Shown: positions 21,954-34,083 of the stretch, piece by piece
Layout: every line of letters starts with the position of its first letter
How positions within the stretch are numbered: the first letter of the stretch is position 1
Notes under the pieces: model-generated
Database searches by the model: none
The model's input: the letters and a program-made list of their open reading frames with translations, nothing else
Told to the model about the DNA's origin: nothing
Made by a program: the position numbers and the translations under genes
Assembly: GCA_949317995.1 (NCBI GenBank)
Contig: OX439050.1
Location: 18,926,061 to 18,990,060, forward strand
DNA length: 64,000 bases
Direction: 5' to 3'
Origin: Acholoe squamosa
Taxonomy: Eukaryota > Annelida > Polychaeta > Phyllodocida > Polynoidae

Positions 21954-22697
21954 AACAATGCAAAACTGGTATATTTAGTATATATTCAAGGACGTAGCTA
22001 CGTTAGATACTATTTATTATATGAAAGCATGTTATAGGTAGTGCTTATATATTGTTTTCACTAGATGCCTATATCTAAGCAGATTTATACCAGTGCTACA
22101 TCTAAGGATATTACTGTATACATACGTATCTACTGTATAACTACACACATATCATATCATATCATATGATGAAGGTTGTTCAGTTACATTCATAGATATA
22201 CATTTTCCCAAAAATTTAGGGCCATGGCCTACACTACCAGTAACAAGCCTGTGCCGCCTGAGTAGCGTGGGGCGGGACTAGACTACTAAATGCCCTGAGT
22301 GCATGAGGTTGAGATCTGGCCGTCATGTTGATTTTTAAAAATGTGTGTAAAAAAAATCTTATAAACTATGGAAAACTGTGCTAGACACCTTAAAACCAGA
22401 CTGTATCCGGTATATCAGGTGATATCCGATGAAACAATGCAAAACTGGTATATATAATATATGTTCAAGGACGTAGCTATGTTAGATACTATCTATTATA
22501 TCAAAGCATGTTATAGGTAGTGCTTATATATTGTTTTCACTAGATGCCTATATCTAAGCAGATTTATACCAGTCCTACATCTAAGGATATTACTGTATAC
22601 ATACGTATCTACTGTATAACTACACACATATCATATCATATCATATGATAAAGGTTGTTCAGTTACATTCATAGATATACATTTTCCAAATAATCTA
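21954..22697. repeat. Pair of ~265-bp direct repeats
   Basis: 21954-22217 and 22433-22697 share CAATGCAAAACTGGTATAT, ATAGGTAGTGCTTATATATTG and the final CATATCATATCATATCATATGAT tract (quoted in parts: CATATCATATC, ATATGAT). They differ by scattered substitutions. The second copy is followed by a retroposon at 22705. Confidence 0.8.
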
Positions 22698-22704
22698 GGG
22701 CCAT

Positions 22705-22882
22705 TGATTGATTGATTTGTGTTTTACAGCACTTTAGTGGCACTAAGTGGCTATCCAGTGCTTCACAAGTTGATAATCTAAGAGAGGAATGTGTCAGTGC
22801 CCGCGCATATGTGTACCACACACATCCTGTGGGGAGAGGAAAGAGGAAATATAGACCCTTTTAAGTGGGCTAGGGAAGCCCG
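22705..22882 (-). mobile_element. Short retroposon (SINE-like) with (AATC)n tail
   Basis: The minus strand ends in GTAAAACACAAATCAATC followed by more ATCA units. The insertion is bounded by a 13-base target duplication, AATCTAGGGCCAT at 22692-22704 and AATTTAGGGCCAT at 22883-22895. The first direct-repeat copy shows the empty site (AATTTAGGGCCAT at about 22216). No internal RNA polymerase III boxes are clear, so it may be truncated at its 5' end. Confidence 0.7.
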
Positions 22883-23124
22883 AATTTAGGGCCATGGCAT
22901 GTGGTACAATGTGATTAACTTTTGTACTATAGGCCTTAGAGTGCGGACATACCCAGATTTGGGGGGTGTTGCAGTAAATGATTTAAATAAATTCTTTAAT
23001 TAAATAGAGTGCACCCCCCTCAACTTACCATAAATTATCAGCCTAAATAACACTCAAATCGATTAATATACACTCTAAGGATTCCTGACCAGTAGGTGTC
23101 CACACTCAACTCCTCTCACCCAGG

Positions 23125-23395
23125 TGTAGGGTCAAATGAGGACAATTTTCACGCTCTAAGTAGCGATTATCATTTTCCAACGTTAAAACCCCATAGGGCA
23201 GGCAGGGTCCGGGCAGGGTCAAATGAGGACAATTTTCACGCTCTAAGTAGCGATTATCGTTTTCCAGTGTTAAAACCCCATAGGGGCGCCAGAGACAAGT
23301 AACAAGAACTCTACTGAGGGACTTTATTTTCTTGTGGGAACTCCATCTGTTATGACCTTGTTTCCTTATTTGCATCGAATTAAAGTCATTTTTGG
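23125..23395. repeat. Two-copy 87-bp repeat followed by a fragment of the 268-bp unit
   Basis: GGGTCAAATGAGGACAATTT with its continuation occurs at about 23129 and 23216. After 23310 the words CTTGTGGGAACTCCATCTG and TTTGCATCGAATTAAAGTC match the central 268-bp array (30656-32706), a detached piece 7 kb outside it. 23396-23786 is minisatellite like the palindrome arm but has no partner on the right side. Confidence 0.65.
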
Positions 23396-23929
23396 CCAGA
23401 AAATAATTCCTAAGACTAAACCCACTAAATACCTAACCTTCTGAAATCTTTTCTAAGTCCAACTCAGACAATTTCCAGCACCTAATAAGAAAATAATTTC
23501 TAAGACTAAACCCACTGAATACCTAGCCTGCTGACATCTTTTCAAAGTCCAACTTAAACAATTTCCAGCACCTTACCTGCAGAAATCTTTTCTAACTCAA
23601 ACTGGCACAATATGTTAGCACCTGACCAGAAATTAATTTCTGAAACTAAAACCAGTAAGTACCTAGCCTGCAGAAATGCTTTCTAAGTCAAACTCAGGCA
23701 ATAATTTCCAGCAACTAACCAGAAAATAATTCCTAAGACTGAACCCACTGAATACCTAGTCTGCTAAAATCTTTTCTAAGTCCAACTTAGACAATTTCCA
23801 GCACCTAACCAGAAAATAATTTCTAAAACTAAGACCACTAACTTTTCCAAGTCCGACTCAAAAATGGACTTAGAAAATGTCTCCTCCTAAGTCCACTGAA
23901 GCCTTAGCCTGAAGAAACTCACCTCTATA

Positions 23930-24110
23930 TCTTCAATCCCATGTTGAGACCACAGCAGGATCCAAACTCCTTGCCTCAATGTAAGAACCAAAGCAGAGAT
24001 TCAAAACTCTTTGTCATATATATGGAACCACAACCACTAGCCATGCCTCTATGCAAATCTCAGCCAATCACAACAAAGATTTCTTTGAGCAGTTTAGGGT
24101 CATCCAACTG
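23930..24110 (-). promoter_or_regulatory. Paralogous promoter and splice-donor module, left arm
   Basis: Minus strand: TGATTGGCTGAG (CCAAT-type box), CATATATATGAC (TATA), then about 100 bases ending in GATATAGAG|GTGAGT, a consensus donor. Its body AAGGAGTTTGGATCCTGCTG resembles the AGGAGTTTGCAGGCCTGCTG of the 719-bp units, so it is a diverged relative. Mirrored at 38750-38930. Confidence 0.55.
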
Positions 24111-24368
24111 AATACCTAGCCTGCTGAAATCTTTTCTAAGTCCAACTCAAACAATTTCCAGCACCTTACCAGAAAATAATTCCTGAGACTGAACCCACTA
24201 AATACCTAGCCTGAAGAAATTTTTTCAAAGTCCAACGGGCACAATATGTCAGCACCTGACCAGAAAATAATTTCTGAAACTAAAACTAGTAAGTACCTAA
24301 CCTGCAGAAATCCTTTCTAAGTCCAACTCAGACAATAATTTCCAGCACCTAACCAGAAAATAATTCCT

Positions 24369-24610
24369 GCTTACAGTGTGAAATGTCTAGAATGTCAACA
24401 TGATCATTAATCTTTGCTATTTACTCAAAGGGTGGAATGTCTAGAATGACTACCTAGTCATTAATCTTTGTTGTTTACTTGCAGTGTGGAATGTCTGGAA
24501 TGTCTACACGATCATTAATCATTGCTATTTACTCACAGTGTGGAATGTTTACCTGATCATTAATCTTTGCTGTTTACTTACAATGTGGAATGCCTGGAAT
24601 GTTTCCGCAG
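24369..24610. repeat. ~57-bp minisatellite (GGAATGTCTAGAATG)
   Basis: Four units with GTGGAATGTCTAGAATG and GATCATTAATCTTTGC, repeated again at 26290-26540 and mirrored in the right arm at about 36290-36540 and 38220-38460. Confidence 0.8.
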
Positions 24611-24984
24611 TAGAAACTAGTATTAAATGACTGAAAACTTTTCTAAGACCACTAGTTTGAGACGAACAGAGAATTTCTAAAAGTGAAATCACTTACAGTC
24701 AAGTCACAATAATCCAGTATCAATTCCTATGAGATCCTAATTTATAATACTGTATCTGTCCTTGATAATCCAGTCCAACTCAAACAATAATTTCCAGCAC
24801 CTAATCAAAAAAAATGATTTTAAGACTGAATCCACTGAATACCTAATCTGCTGAAATCTTTTCTAAGTCCAACTCAGACAATTTCCAACACCTAACCAGA
24901 AAATAATTCCTAAGACTGAACCCACTGAATACCTAGCCTGCTGACATCTTTTCAAAGTCCAACTCAGACAATTTCCAGCACCTA

Positions 24985-26177
24985 CCCAGGTGGCAAAGGT
25001 GGTGTGGCCCTACTGTGGCCCACACTTTATTTGGTGTGGCTTCCAATGTGGGCCACAATGGGCTAACCGATGGGCTGCTGCCAGTTTCTGTCCTCAGTGA
25101 GGTGTGTGGGACACACTGGGCTAACCAATATGGGCACAGATCAGTCTCAGAGTGGGTTTGGGTTCAACATGGGTTTTTGGTGTGGCTGAAAGTGGGCTGC
25201 CCACTTTGATCACATGGTGCCATCTGGTCAAAATTTATTATTTTAGGGTCAACATGGGTTTTTGGTGTGGCTGAAAGTGGGCTGGTCACTTTGATCAGGT
25301 GGTGCCATCTGGGATAGATATTATAGAAAATCTATTTTTTCCTCATTTTCCAAAGTTTTGAACCCTGAAAATGCTCTACTAGCCTCCAGGTGCTAGCCCC
25401 TCCCCTTGGCCTCCATAGTTGGAGGGAGACTAAACATACTGTATTACTCTCCCCCATCATCATAATACAGTAGAACCATCAATTCAAACTTAGTTGGCCA
25501 AGGCATGTCAACCAGACCTAGTCCAGTAACATTCTAGCCTTCAAGTTCTTAATGCCTCCCAATGGGTAGCATACTTCAATATAAAATGATTACCACATGA
25601 ATGGTGTAGTCACATTACTAACTGCTGACATCACCTTACTTTGCACATTTTAAATGTATTTTGCCAGTAGATCCAAACTCTGAGAAAATTTGTGTACTGT
25701 TATGATTTATATGATTTCTGTTATATCATACTAAAGAAAATCAATACTGACATTGGGAGAAAGCTGTACATCAGACATAGTGGGGTCATCTAGTGTCAAA
25801 GTTCAGAACTCCCAGCTCAGTATGCCTTGTGCAAACCCATCCTCAGCCTTGTCTGGGGAATTATCTTTGGAACTGATCTATGCCTGATTCAGGGTGCCCA
25901 CCTTGAAACCAATCTGTGCCCAAAGTGTTTGCCCGTTTTGAAGCTGCTCTGTGCCCAAATCAGTTAGCCTTATGTGGCCCACACAACTTGCTGAGGACAA
26001 AAACTGTCGGGAGACCAACAGTCTTAGTTCAGTTTGCCCTATTAGGGCAACCCAATGTGGCCCTGACTGGAAACCCGCCATTTGCCCAACCTAAAACCAT
26101 GAATAGTATTCTGCCCACTTTGAACCAGCGTATCTGAGCTAAAACTGAATTGGCCCTACGCGGGCTTGCTACATGGG
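24985..26177. mobile_element. 1193-bp TIR element with TA duplication, left arm copy
   Basis: It interrupts the minisatellite at CACCTA/ACCAG. Ends CCCAGGTGGCAA and, inverted, CCCATGTAGCAA, each flanked by TA. The interior is rich in GGGCTAACC and TGGGCACAGA words, a type also seen at 44120-44500. A mirrored copy of identical length is at 36657-37849, so insertion preceded formation of the palindrome. Confidence 0.8.
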
Positions 26178-27313
26178 TAACCAGAAAATAATTTCTAAGA
26201 CTGAACCCACTGAATACCTAATGTACTGAAATCTTTTCTAAGTTCAACTCAGACAATTTCCAGCACCTAACCAAAAAAAAAAATTCCTGCTTACAGTGTG
26301 GAATGTTTAGAATGTCAACATGATCATTAATCTTTGCTATTTACTCACAGGGTGGTATGTCTAGAATGTCTACCTAGTCATTAATCTTTGTTCTTTACTT
26401 GCAGTGTGGAATGTCTGGAATGTCTACACGATCATTAGTCATTGCTATTTATTCACAGTGTGGAATGCCTGGAATGTCTACCTGATCATTAATCTTTGCT
26501 GTTTACTTACAATGTGGAATGTTGGGAATGTTTACACAGTGGAAACTAGTTTTGAATAACTGAAAACTTTTCTAAGACCACAGGTTTGAGACAAAGAGAG
26601 AATTTCTAAAAGTGAAATTACTTACAGTCAAGTCACAATAATCCAGTATTAATTCCTATGAGATCAAATTTATAATACTGTATCTGTCCTTGATAATCCA
26701 GTTCAACTCAAACAATAATTTCCAGCACCTAACCAAAAAAATGATTTAAAGACTGAACCCACTGAATACCTAGTCTGCTGAAATCTTTTCTAAGTCTAAC
26801 TTGCACAATTTCCAGCACCTAACCAGAAAAGGACTTAGGTAATTTTTAGGAATAAAACCACAGGTTTGGGGAGGTAGGAGAGAGGGATCAAACCTGAGTG
26901 ACTTGAGAGGATGGTTAGGAGAGGTAAAGGCCGGTAGCAGACTGGTCAAGGGAGAATCGCTGGGAGAGGTAGGAGCTAGCATTAAGCAGCTGAACTGCTT
27001 TTCGAAGACCACTGGTTGAGACAAACAGGAAATCACTTACAGTCAAGTCACCATAATCCAGTGTGTAACATTCCAGTAATTCACCTTCCAGCATTAATTC
27101 CTATAGGATCAAATTCATAGTACTGTATCTGTCCTTGATAATCCAGTCCAACTCAAACAATTTCTAAGACTGGACTGAACCCATTAAATACCTAATCTGC
27201 TGAAATCTTTCCAACTCAGACAATTTCCAGCACCTAACCAGAAAATAATTTCTAAGACTGAACCCACTTGATACCTAGCCTGCTGAAAACTTTTCTATGT
27301 CCAACTCAAAAAT

Positions 27314-27362
27314 GGACTTAGAAAATTTCTCCTAGTGCATTTAGGAGAAGTTTTTTAAGTCC
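27314..27362 (-). other. 49-nt stem-loop, one per 719-bp unit (left arm)
   Basis: Two 22-base arms around a five-base loop. Equivalent hairpins lie at 28033-28081, 28752-28800, 29471-29519 and 30350-30398. In this arm stems carry one to three mismatches. Each hairpin lies about 60 bases beyond the donor on the strand read from the unit promoter. Confidence 0.8.
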
Positions 27363-27479
27363 AATCAAAAGATGGACTTGGAACATTTTAAAGACTAACC
27401 TTAAGGCACAGTCTCAGCAGTGCACCATGTCCCAATGTAAGATGGTCAGTGATGCTAGCTGTGACTACAGCAGGCCTGC

Positions 27480-27560
27480 AAACTCCTCGTCTTATATAGG
27501 AAGCCCAAAGCCATAAGCTCCGCCCCCTTGGGAATCTCAACCAATCAGCACTCAGATTAC
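27480..27560 (-). promoter_or_regulatory. CCAAT/GC-box/TATA promoter module, one per left-arm unit
   Basis: Minus strand: GCTGATTGGTTGAG (inverted CCAAT), GGGGGCGGAGC (GC box) and TATATAAG (27491-27498), in that order and with normal spacing. The same module recurs with TATA at 28210, 28929, 29648 and 30527. All point left, away from the palindrome centre. Downstream, CCTTAAG|GTTAGT or similar could act as a 5' splice site. Confidence 0.65.
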
Positions 27561-29814
27561 AAGGTGATGCTGTTCTGACGGAAAGTTCCAGAAAGTAAAC
27601 AGTGAAGACTGAGAAAATAAAATCTATGGAATCTTCCTTCTGGAATTTTCCATTTAACCCCAGCCCTGTCTACTCTAAGTACCACCCCCCTGTTATAAGC
27701 AGCTGAAAACTTTTCTAAGACCACTGGTTGAGACAAACAGGAAATCACTTACAATCAAGTCACCATAATCCAGTGTGTAACAATCCAGTAAATCACCTTC
27801 CAGCATTAATTCCTATAGGATCAAATTCATAGTACTGTATCTGTCCTTGATAATCCAGTCCAACTCAAACAATTTCTAAGACTGGACTGAACCCATTAAA
27901 TACCTAATCTGCTGAAATCTTTTCTAAGTCCAACTCAGACAATTTCCAGCACCTAACCAGAAAATAATTTCTAAGACTGAACCCACTTGATACCTAGCCT
28001 GCTGAAAACTTTTCTATGTCCAACTCAAAAATGGACTTAGAAAATTTCTCCTAGTGCATTTAGGAGAAGTTTTCTAAGTCCAATCAAAAGATGGACTTGG
28101 AACATTTTAAAGACTAACCTTAAGGCACAGTCTCAGCAGTGCACCATGTCCCAATGTAAGATGGTCAGTGATGCTAGCTGTGACTACAGCAGGCCTGCAA
28201 ACTCCTCGTCTTATATAGGAAGCCCAAAGCCATAAGCTCCGCCCCCTTGGGAATCTCAACCAATCAGCACTAAGATTACAAGGTGATGCTGTTCTGACGG
28301 AAAGTTCCAGAAAGTAAACAGTGAAGACTGAGAAAATGAAATCTATGGAATCTTCCTTCTGGAATTTTCCATTTAACCCCAGCCCTGTCTACTCTAAGTA
28401 CCACCCCCCTGTTATAAGCAGCTGAAAACTTTTCTAAGACCACTGGTTGAGACAAACAGGAAATCACTTACAATCAAGTCACCATAATCCAGTGTGTAAC
28501 AATCCAGTAAATCACCTTCCAGCATTAATTCCTATAGGATCAAATTCATAGTACTGTATCTGTCCTTGATAATCCAGTCCAACTCAAACAATTTCTAAGA
28601 CTGGACTGAACCCATTAAATACCTAATCTGCTGAAATCTTTTCTAAGTCCAACTCAGACAATTTCCAGCACCTAACCAGAAAATAATTTCTAAGACTGAA
28701 CCCACTTGATACCTAGCCTGCTGAAAACTTTTCTATGTCCAACTCAAAAATGGACTTAGAAAATTTCTCCTAGTGCATTTAGGAGAAGTTTTTTAAGTCC
28801 AATCAAAAGATGGACTTGGAACATTTTAAAGACTAACCTTAAGGCACAGTCTCAGCAGTGCACCATGTCCCAATGTAAGATGGTCAGTGATGCTAGCTGT
28901 GACTACAGCAGGCCTGCAAACTCCTCGTCTTATATAGGAAGCCCAAAGCCATAAGCTCCGCCCCCTTGGGAATCTCAACCAATCAGCACTCAGATTACAA
29001 GGTGATGCTGTTCTGACGGAAAGTTCCAGAAAGTAAACAGTGAAGACTGAGAAAATGAAATCTATGGAATCTTCCTTCTGGAATTTTCCATTTAACCCCA
29101 GCCCTGTCTACTCTAAGTACCACCCCCCTGTTATAAGCAGCTGAAAACTTTTCTAAGACCACTGGTTGAGACAAACAGGAAATCACTTACAATCAAGTCA
29201 CCATAATCCAGTGTGTAACAATCCAGTAAATCACCTTCCAGCATTAATTCCTATAGGATCAAATTCATAGTACTGTATCTGTCCTTGATAATCCAGTCCA
29301 ACTCAAACAATTTCTAAGACTGGACTGAACCCATTAAATACCTAATCTGCTGAAATCTTTTCTAAGTCCAACTCAGACAATTTCCAGCACCTAACCAGAA
29401 AATAATTTCTAAGACTGAACCCACTTGATACCTAGCCTGCTGAAAACTTTTCTATGTCCAACTCAAAAATGGACTTAGAAAATTTCTCCTAGTGCATCTA
29501 GGAGAAGTTTTCTAAGTCCAATCAAAAGATGGACTTGGAACATTTTAAAGACTAACCTTAAGGCACAGTCTCAGCAGTGCACCATGTCCCAATGTAAGAT
29601 GGTCAGTGATGCTAGCTGTGACTACAGCAGGCCTGCAAACTCCTCGTCTTATATAGGAAGCCCAAAGCCATAAGCTCCGCCCCCTTGGGAATCTCAACCA
29701 ATCAGCACTCAGATTACAAGGTGATGCTGTTCTGACGGAAAGTTCCAGAAAGTAAACAGTGAAGACTGAGAAAATGAAATCTATGGAATCTTCCTTCTGG
29801 AATTTTCCATTTAA

Positions 29815-29970
29815 AGGGTGGCTAGCACGGATAAGACGTACCCGCGTTAGCAAGTCATGTGACCACCCCTCAACCAATCAGGTCGTCGCAAATTTTTCGC
29901 TGCGTCCCGCGGATTTGTGCACGTTCCTTTGGTAGGTACCCATGTTGAAAATCGCCGTGCTAGCCCCCCT
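29815..29970. mobile_element. 156-bp TTAA-flanked MITE, left arm
   Basis: Ends AGGGTGGCTAGCACGG and, inverted, AGGGGGGCTAGCACGG. TTAA is duplicated at 29811-29814 and 29971-29974, the target choice of piggyBac-type transposons. Neighbouring 719-bp units show the empty site (CATTTAACCCC). Mirrored at 33584-33739. Confidence 0.85.
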
Positions 29971-30655
29971 TTAACCCCAGCCCTGTCTACTCTAAGTACC
30001 ACCCCCCTGTTATAAGCAGCTGAAAACTTTTCTAAGACCACTGGTTGAAACAAACAGGAAATCACTTACAATCAAGTCACCATAATCCAGTGTGTAACAA
30101 TCCAGTAATTCACCTTCCAGCATTAATTCCTATAGGATCAAATTCATAGTACTGTATCTGTCCTTGATAATCCAGTCCAACTCAAACAATTTCTAAGACT
30201 GGACTGAACCCATTAAATACCTAATCTGCTGAAATCTTTTCTAAGTCCAACTCAGACAATTTCCAGCACCTAACCAGAAAATAATTTCTAAGACTGAACC
30301 CACTTGATACCTAGCCTGCTGAAAACTTTTCTATGTCCAACTCAAAAATGGACTTAGAAAATTTCTCCTAAATGCACTAGGAGAAATTTTCTAAGTCCAA
30401 TCAAAAGATGGACTTGGAACATTTTAAAGCCTAACCTTAAGGCACAGTCTCAGCAGTGCACCATGTCCCAATGTAAGATGGTCAGTGATGCTAGCTGTGA
30501 CTACAGCAGGCCTGCAAACTCCTCGTCTTATATAGGAAGCCCAAAGCCATAAGCTCCGCCCCCTTGGGAATCTCAACCAATCAGCACTCAGATTACAAGG
30601 TGATGCTGTTCTGACGGAAAGTTCCAGAAAGTAAACAGTGAAGACTGAGAAAATG

Positions 30656-32706
30656 AGGCAGTTCACTGATTTTCTTGTGGGAACTCCATCTGTTATGGCC
30701 TTATTTGATTGTTTGCATCGAATTAAAGTCATATTTGACTCGACAGCGCCGGAATTTCCCCGAAATGATCGTTTCAGCCGTGCGTGCTTACCTGAAGCAT
30801 ACCACAGAAGGTGGTACTTAGAGTAGACAGGGCTGGGGTTAAAGGAAATGAACCATAGCTGGTAGCCGGCGACTGGAATGGAAGGTTCCAGAAAGTAAAC
30901 ATGCAGTGAAGACTGAGAAAATGAGCTATTTCACTGATTTTCTTGTGGGAACTCCATCTGTTATGGTCTTATTTGATTGTTTGCATCGAATTAAAGTCAT
31001 ATTTAACTCGACAGCGCCGGAATTTCCCCGAAATGATCGTTTCAGCCGTGTGTGCTTACCTGAAGCATACCACAGAAGGTGGTACTTAGAGTAGACAGGG
31101 CTGGGGTTAAAGGAAATGAACCATAGCTGGTAGCCGGCGACTGGAATGGAAGGTTCCAGAAAGTAAACATGCAGTGAAGACTGAGAAAATGAGCTATTTC
31201 ACTGATTTTCTTGTGGGAACTCCATCTGTTATGGTCTTATTTGATTGTTTGCATCGAATTAAAGTCATATTTAACTCGACAGCGCCGGAATTTCCCCGAA
31301 ATGATCGTTTCAGCCGTGCGTGCTTACCTAAAGCATACCACAGAAGGTGGTACTTAGAGTAGACAGGGCTGGGGTTAAAGGAAATGAACCATAGCTGGTA
31401 GCCGGCGACTGGAATGGAAGGTTCCAGAAAGTAAACATGCAGTGAAGACTGAGAAAATGAGCTATTTCACTGATTTTCTTATGGGAACTCCATCTGTTAT
31501 GGTCTTATTTGATTGTTTGCATCGAATTAAAGTCATATTTAACTCGACAGCGCCGGAATTTCCCCGAAATGATCGTTTCAGCCGTGCGTGTTTACCTGAA
31601 GCATACCACAGAAGGTGGTACTTAGAGTAGACAGGGCTGGGGTTAAAGGAAATGAACCATAGCTGGTAGCCGGCGACTGGAATGGAAGGTTCCAGAAAGT
31701 AAACATGCAGTGAAGACTGAGAAAATGAGCTATTTCACTGATTTTCTTGTGGGAACTCCATCTGTTATGGTCTTATTTGATTGTTTGCATCGAATTAAAG
31801 TCATATTTAACTCGACAGCGCCGGAATTTCCCCGAAATGATCGTTTCAGCCGTGCGTGCTTACCTAAAGCATACCACAGAAGGTGGTACTTAGAGTAGAC
31901 AGGGCTGGGGTTAAAGGAAATGAACCATAGCTGGTAGCCGGCGACTGGAATGGAAGGTTCCAGAAAGTAAACATGCAGTGAAGACTGAGAAAATGAGCTA
32001 TTTCACTGATTTTCTTATGGGAACTCCATCTGTTATGGTCTTATTTGATTGTTTGCATCGAATTAAAGTCATATTTAACTCGACAGCGCCGGAATTTCCC
32101 CGAAATGATCGTTTCAGCCGTGCGTGCTTACCTGAAGCATACCACAGAAGGTGGTACTTAGAGTAGACAGGGCTGGGGTTAAAGGAAATGAACCATAGCT
32201 GGTAGCCGGCGACTGGAATGGAAGGTTCCAGAAAGTAAACATGCAGTGAAGACTGAGAAAATGAGCTATTTCACTGATTTTCTTGTGGGAACTCCATCTG
32301 TTATGGTCTTATTTGATTGTTTGCATCGAATTAAAGTCATATTTAACTCGACAGCGCCGGAATTTCCCCGAAATGATCGTTTCAGCCGTGCGTGCTTACC
32401 TAAAGCATACCACAGAAGGTGGTACTTAGAGTAGACAGGGCTGGGGTTAAAGGAAATGAACCATAGCTGGTAGCCGGCGACTGGAATGGAAGGTTCCAGA
32501 AAGTAAACATGCAGTGAAGACTGAGAAAATGAGCTATTTCACTGATTTTCTTATGGGAACTTCATCTCTTATGGCCTTATTTGCTTGTTTGCATCAAATT
32601 AAAGTCATTTTTGATTCAATAGTAGCGGAATTTCGCCGAAACGATCGTTTTCACCGTGCGCGCATACCTAGAGAAAATAACAGGGGGTGGTACTTAGAGT
32701 AAACAG
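30656..32706 (+). repeat. Central 268-bp tandem array (about eight units)
   Basis: Equivalent points at 30638, 30906, 31174, 31442, 31710, 31978, 32246 and 32514. Units 3-7 alternate between two variants (TTCTTGTGGG with CCTAAAGC, TTCTTATGGG with CCTGAAGC), so the array grew as 536-bp dimers. The last unit is the most diverged. Each contains an open frame of 62 codons starting MKTEK. I do not treat these as genes, though the frame survives even in the diverged last unit. The array fills the gap between the palindrome arms. Confidence 0.9.
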
Positions 32707-32735
32707 GGCTGGGTTAAATGGAAAATTCCAGTAGG

Positions 32736-32867
32736 GGCATTTTCGCGTGCCCCGATCCGGTTAACCTGGTCGACCGGCTGTACCCATCGGGCATACACCA
32801 CAGCTACACCCCGGATGTATCAGATCAAGTCACCCGGTCGACCGGGTTGGGTCGCGCGAAAGTGGCC
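32736..32867. mobile_element. 132-bp MITE near the palindrome centre
   Basis: Ends GGCATTTTCGCGTGCCCCGA and, inverted, GGCCACTTTCGCGCGACCCA. Inside are two inverted GGTCGACCGG blocks. It interrupts the unit between TTCCAG and AAGGAAG. There is no mirror copy in the left arm, so it arrived after the arms formed or in the spacer. Confidence 0.7.
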
Positions 32868-32969
32868 AAAGGAAGATTCCATCAGATTCCATAGATTTCA
32901 TTTTCTCGGTCTTCACTGTTTACTTTCTGGAACTTTCCGTCAGAACAGCATCACCTTGTAATCTGAGTG

Positions 32970-33120
32970 CTGATTGGTTGAGATTCCCAAGGGGGCGGAG
33001 CTTATGGCTTTGGGCTTCCTATATAAGACGAGGAGTTTGCAGGCCTGCTGTAGTCACAGCTAGCATCACTGACCATCTTACATTGGGACATGGTGCACTG
33101 CTGAGACTGTGCCTTAAGGT
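32970..33120 (+). promoter_or_regulatory. Promoter, putative mini-exon and donor of the first right-arm unit
   Basis: ATTGG at 32973-32977, GGGGGCGGAG at 32991-33000 and TATATAAG at 33020-33027, then about 90 bases to CCTTAAG|GTTAG. The same order recurs in the three other right-arm units, all pointing right. An ATG in the mini-exon (GGGACATGGTGCAC) meets a stop after four codons, so any product would be an RNA or would depend on splicing. Confidence 0.65.
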
Positions 33121-33583
33121 TAGGCTTTAAAATGTTCCAAGTCCATCTTTTGATTGGACTTAGAAAATTTCTCCTAGTGCATCTAGGAGAAATTTTCTAA
33201 GTCCATTTTTGAGTTGGACATAGAAAAGTTTTCAGCAGGCTAGGTATCAAGTGGGTTCAGTCTTAGAAATTATTTTCTGGTTAGGTGCTGGAAATTGTCT
33301 GAGTTGGACTTAGAAAAGATTTCAGCAGATTAGGTATTTAATGGGTTCAGTCCAGTCTTAGAAATTGTTTGAGTTGGACTGGATTATCAAGGACAGATAC
33401 AGTACTATGAATTTGATCCTATAGGAATTAATGCTGGAAGGTGAATTACTGGATTGTTACACACTGGATTATGGTGACTTGATTGTAAGTGATTTCCTGT
33501 TTGTTTCAACCAGTGGTCTTAGAAAAGTTTTCAGCTGCTTATAACAGGGGGGTGGTACTTAGAGTAGACAGGGCTGGGGTTAA

Positions 33584-33739
33584 AGGGGGGCTAGCACGGC
33601 GATTTTCAACATGGGTACCTACCAAAGGAACGTGCACAAATCCGCGGGACGCAGCGAAAAATTTGCGACGACCTGATTGGTTGAGGGGTGGTCACATGAC
33701 TTGCTAACGCGGGTACGTCTTATCCGTGCTAGCCACCCT
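33584..33739. mobile_element. 156-bp TTAA-flanked MITE, right arm
   Basis: Mirror copy of 29815-29970, same length and TTAA borders (33580-33583 and 33740-33743). Its presence at the mirrored site dates the insertion before arm duplication. Confidence 0.85.
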
Positions 33740-34034
33740 TTAAATGGAAAATTCCAGAAGGAAGATTCCATAGATTTCATTTTCTCAGTCTTCACTGTTT
33801 ACTTTCTGGAACTTTCCGTCAGAACAGCATCACCTTGTTATCTGAGTGCTGATTGGTTGAGATTCCCAAGGGGGCGGAGCTTATGGCTTTGGGCTTCCTA
33901 TATAAGACGAGGAGTTTGCAGGCCTGCTGTAGTCACAGCTAGCATCACTGACCATCTTACATTGGGACATGGTGCACTGCTGAGACTGTGCCTTAAGGTT
34001 AGTCTTTAAAATGTTCCAAGTCCATCTTTTGATT

Positions 34035-34083
34035 GGACTTAGAAAACTTCTCCTAGTGCATCTAGGAGAAGTTTTCTAAGTCC
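34035..34083 (+). other. Perfect 22-bp stem-loop in the second right-arm unit
   Basis: The arms are exactly complementary over 22 bases with loop TGCAT. The unit before it (33156-33204) also has a perfect stem but with a T-A pair where this has C-G, so both sides changed together. In the units at 34754-34802 and 35473-35521 the loop reads ATGCA and the stems have three mismatches. Flanking GTCCAT / ATTGGAC words can form smaller hairpins on both sides. Confidence 0.8.

Larger units (their letters stand above)
27037..30640 (-). repeat. 719-bp tandem array, left arm (five units)
   Basis: Equivalent points repeat at 27491, 28210, 28929 and 29648 (spacing 719) and at 30527 (719 plus a 160-base insertion). 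Each unit, read on the minus strand, holds a CCAAT box, a GC box, TATATAAG, a ~70-base putative first exon, a donor and a stem-loop. The short ORFs over these units repeat with the unit and are not proteins. Confidence 0.9.
23787..30655 (+). repeat. Left arm of a ~15-kb palindrome
   Basis: Every segment of this arm recurs in reverse order and orientation in 32890-39046. Mirrored landmarks include the element at 24985-26177 against 36657-37849, the block 26770-27036 against 35799-36065 and the TTAA insertion 29815-29970 against 33584-33739. Outer parts pair about position 31417. Inner parts are offset by 719 because this arm has one more tandem unit. Identity looks very high, with only scattered differences in kilobases. 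The background is a ~90-bp minisatellite (TTTCCAGCACCTAACCAGAA, CAAGTCC words). Confidence 0.92.

Noticed and set aside
30638-32702. Eight tandem 62-codon ORFs starting MKTEK as a gene family
   Set aside because: They are fixed by the 268-bp repeat period, lack their own start signals and match no known protein. Kept only as an observation on frame persistence.
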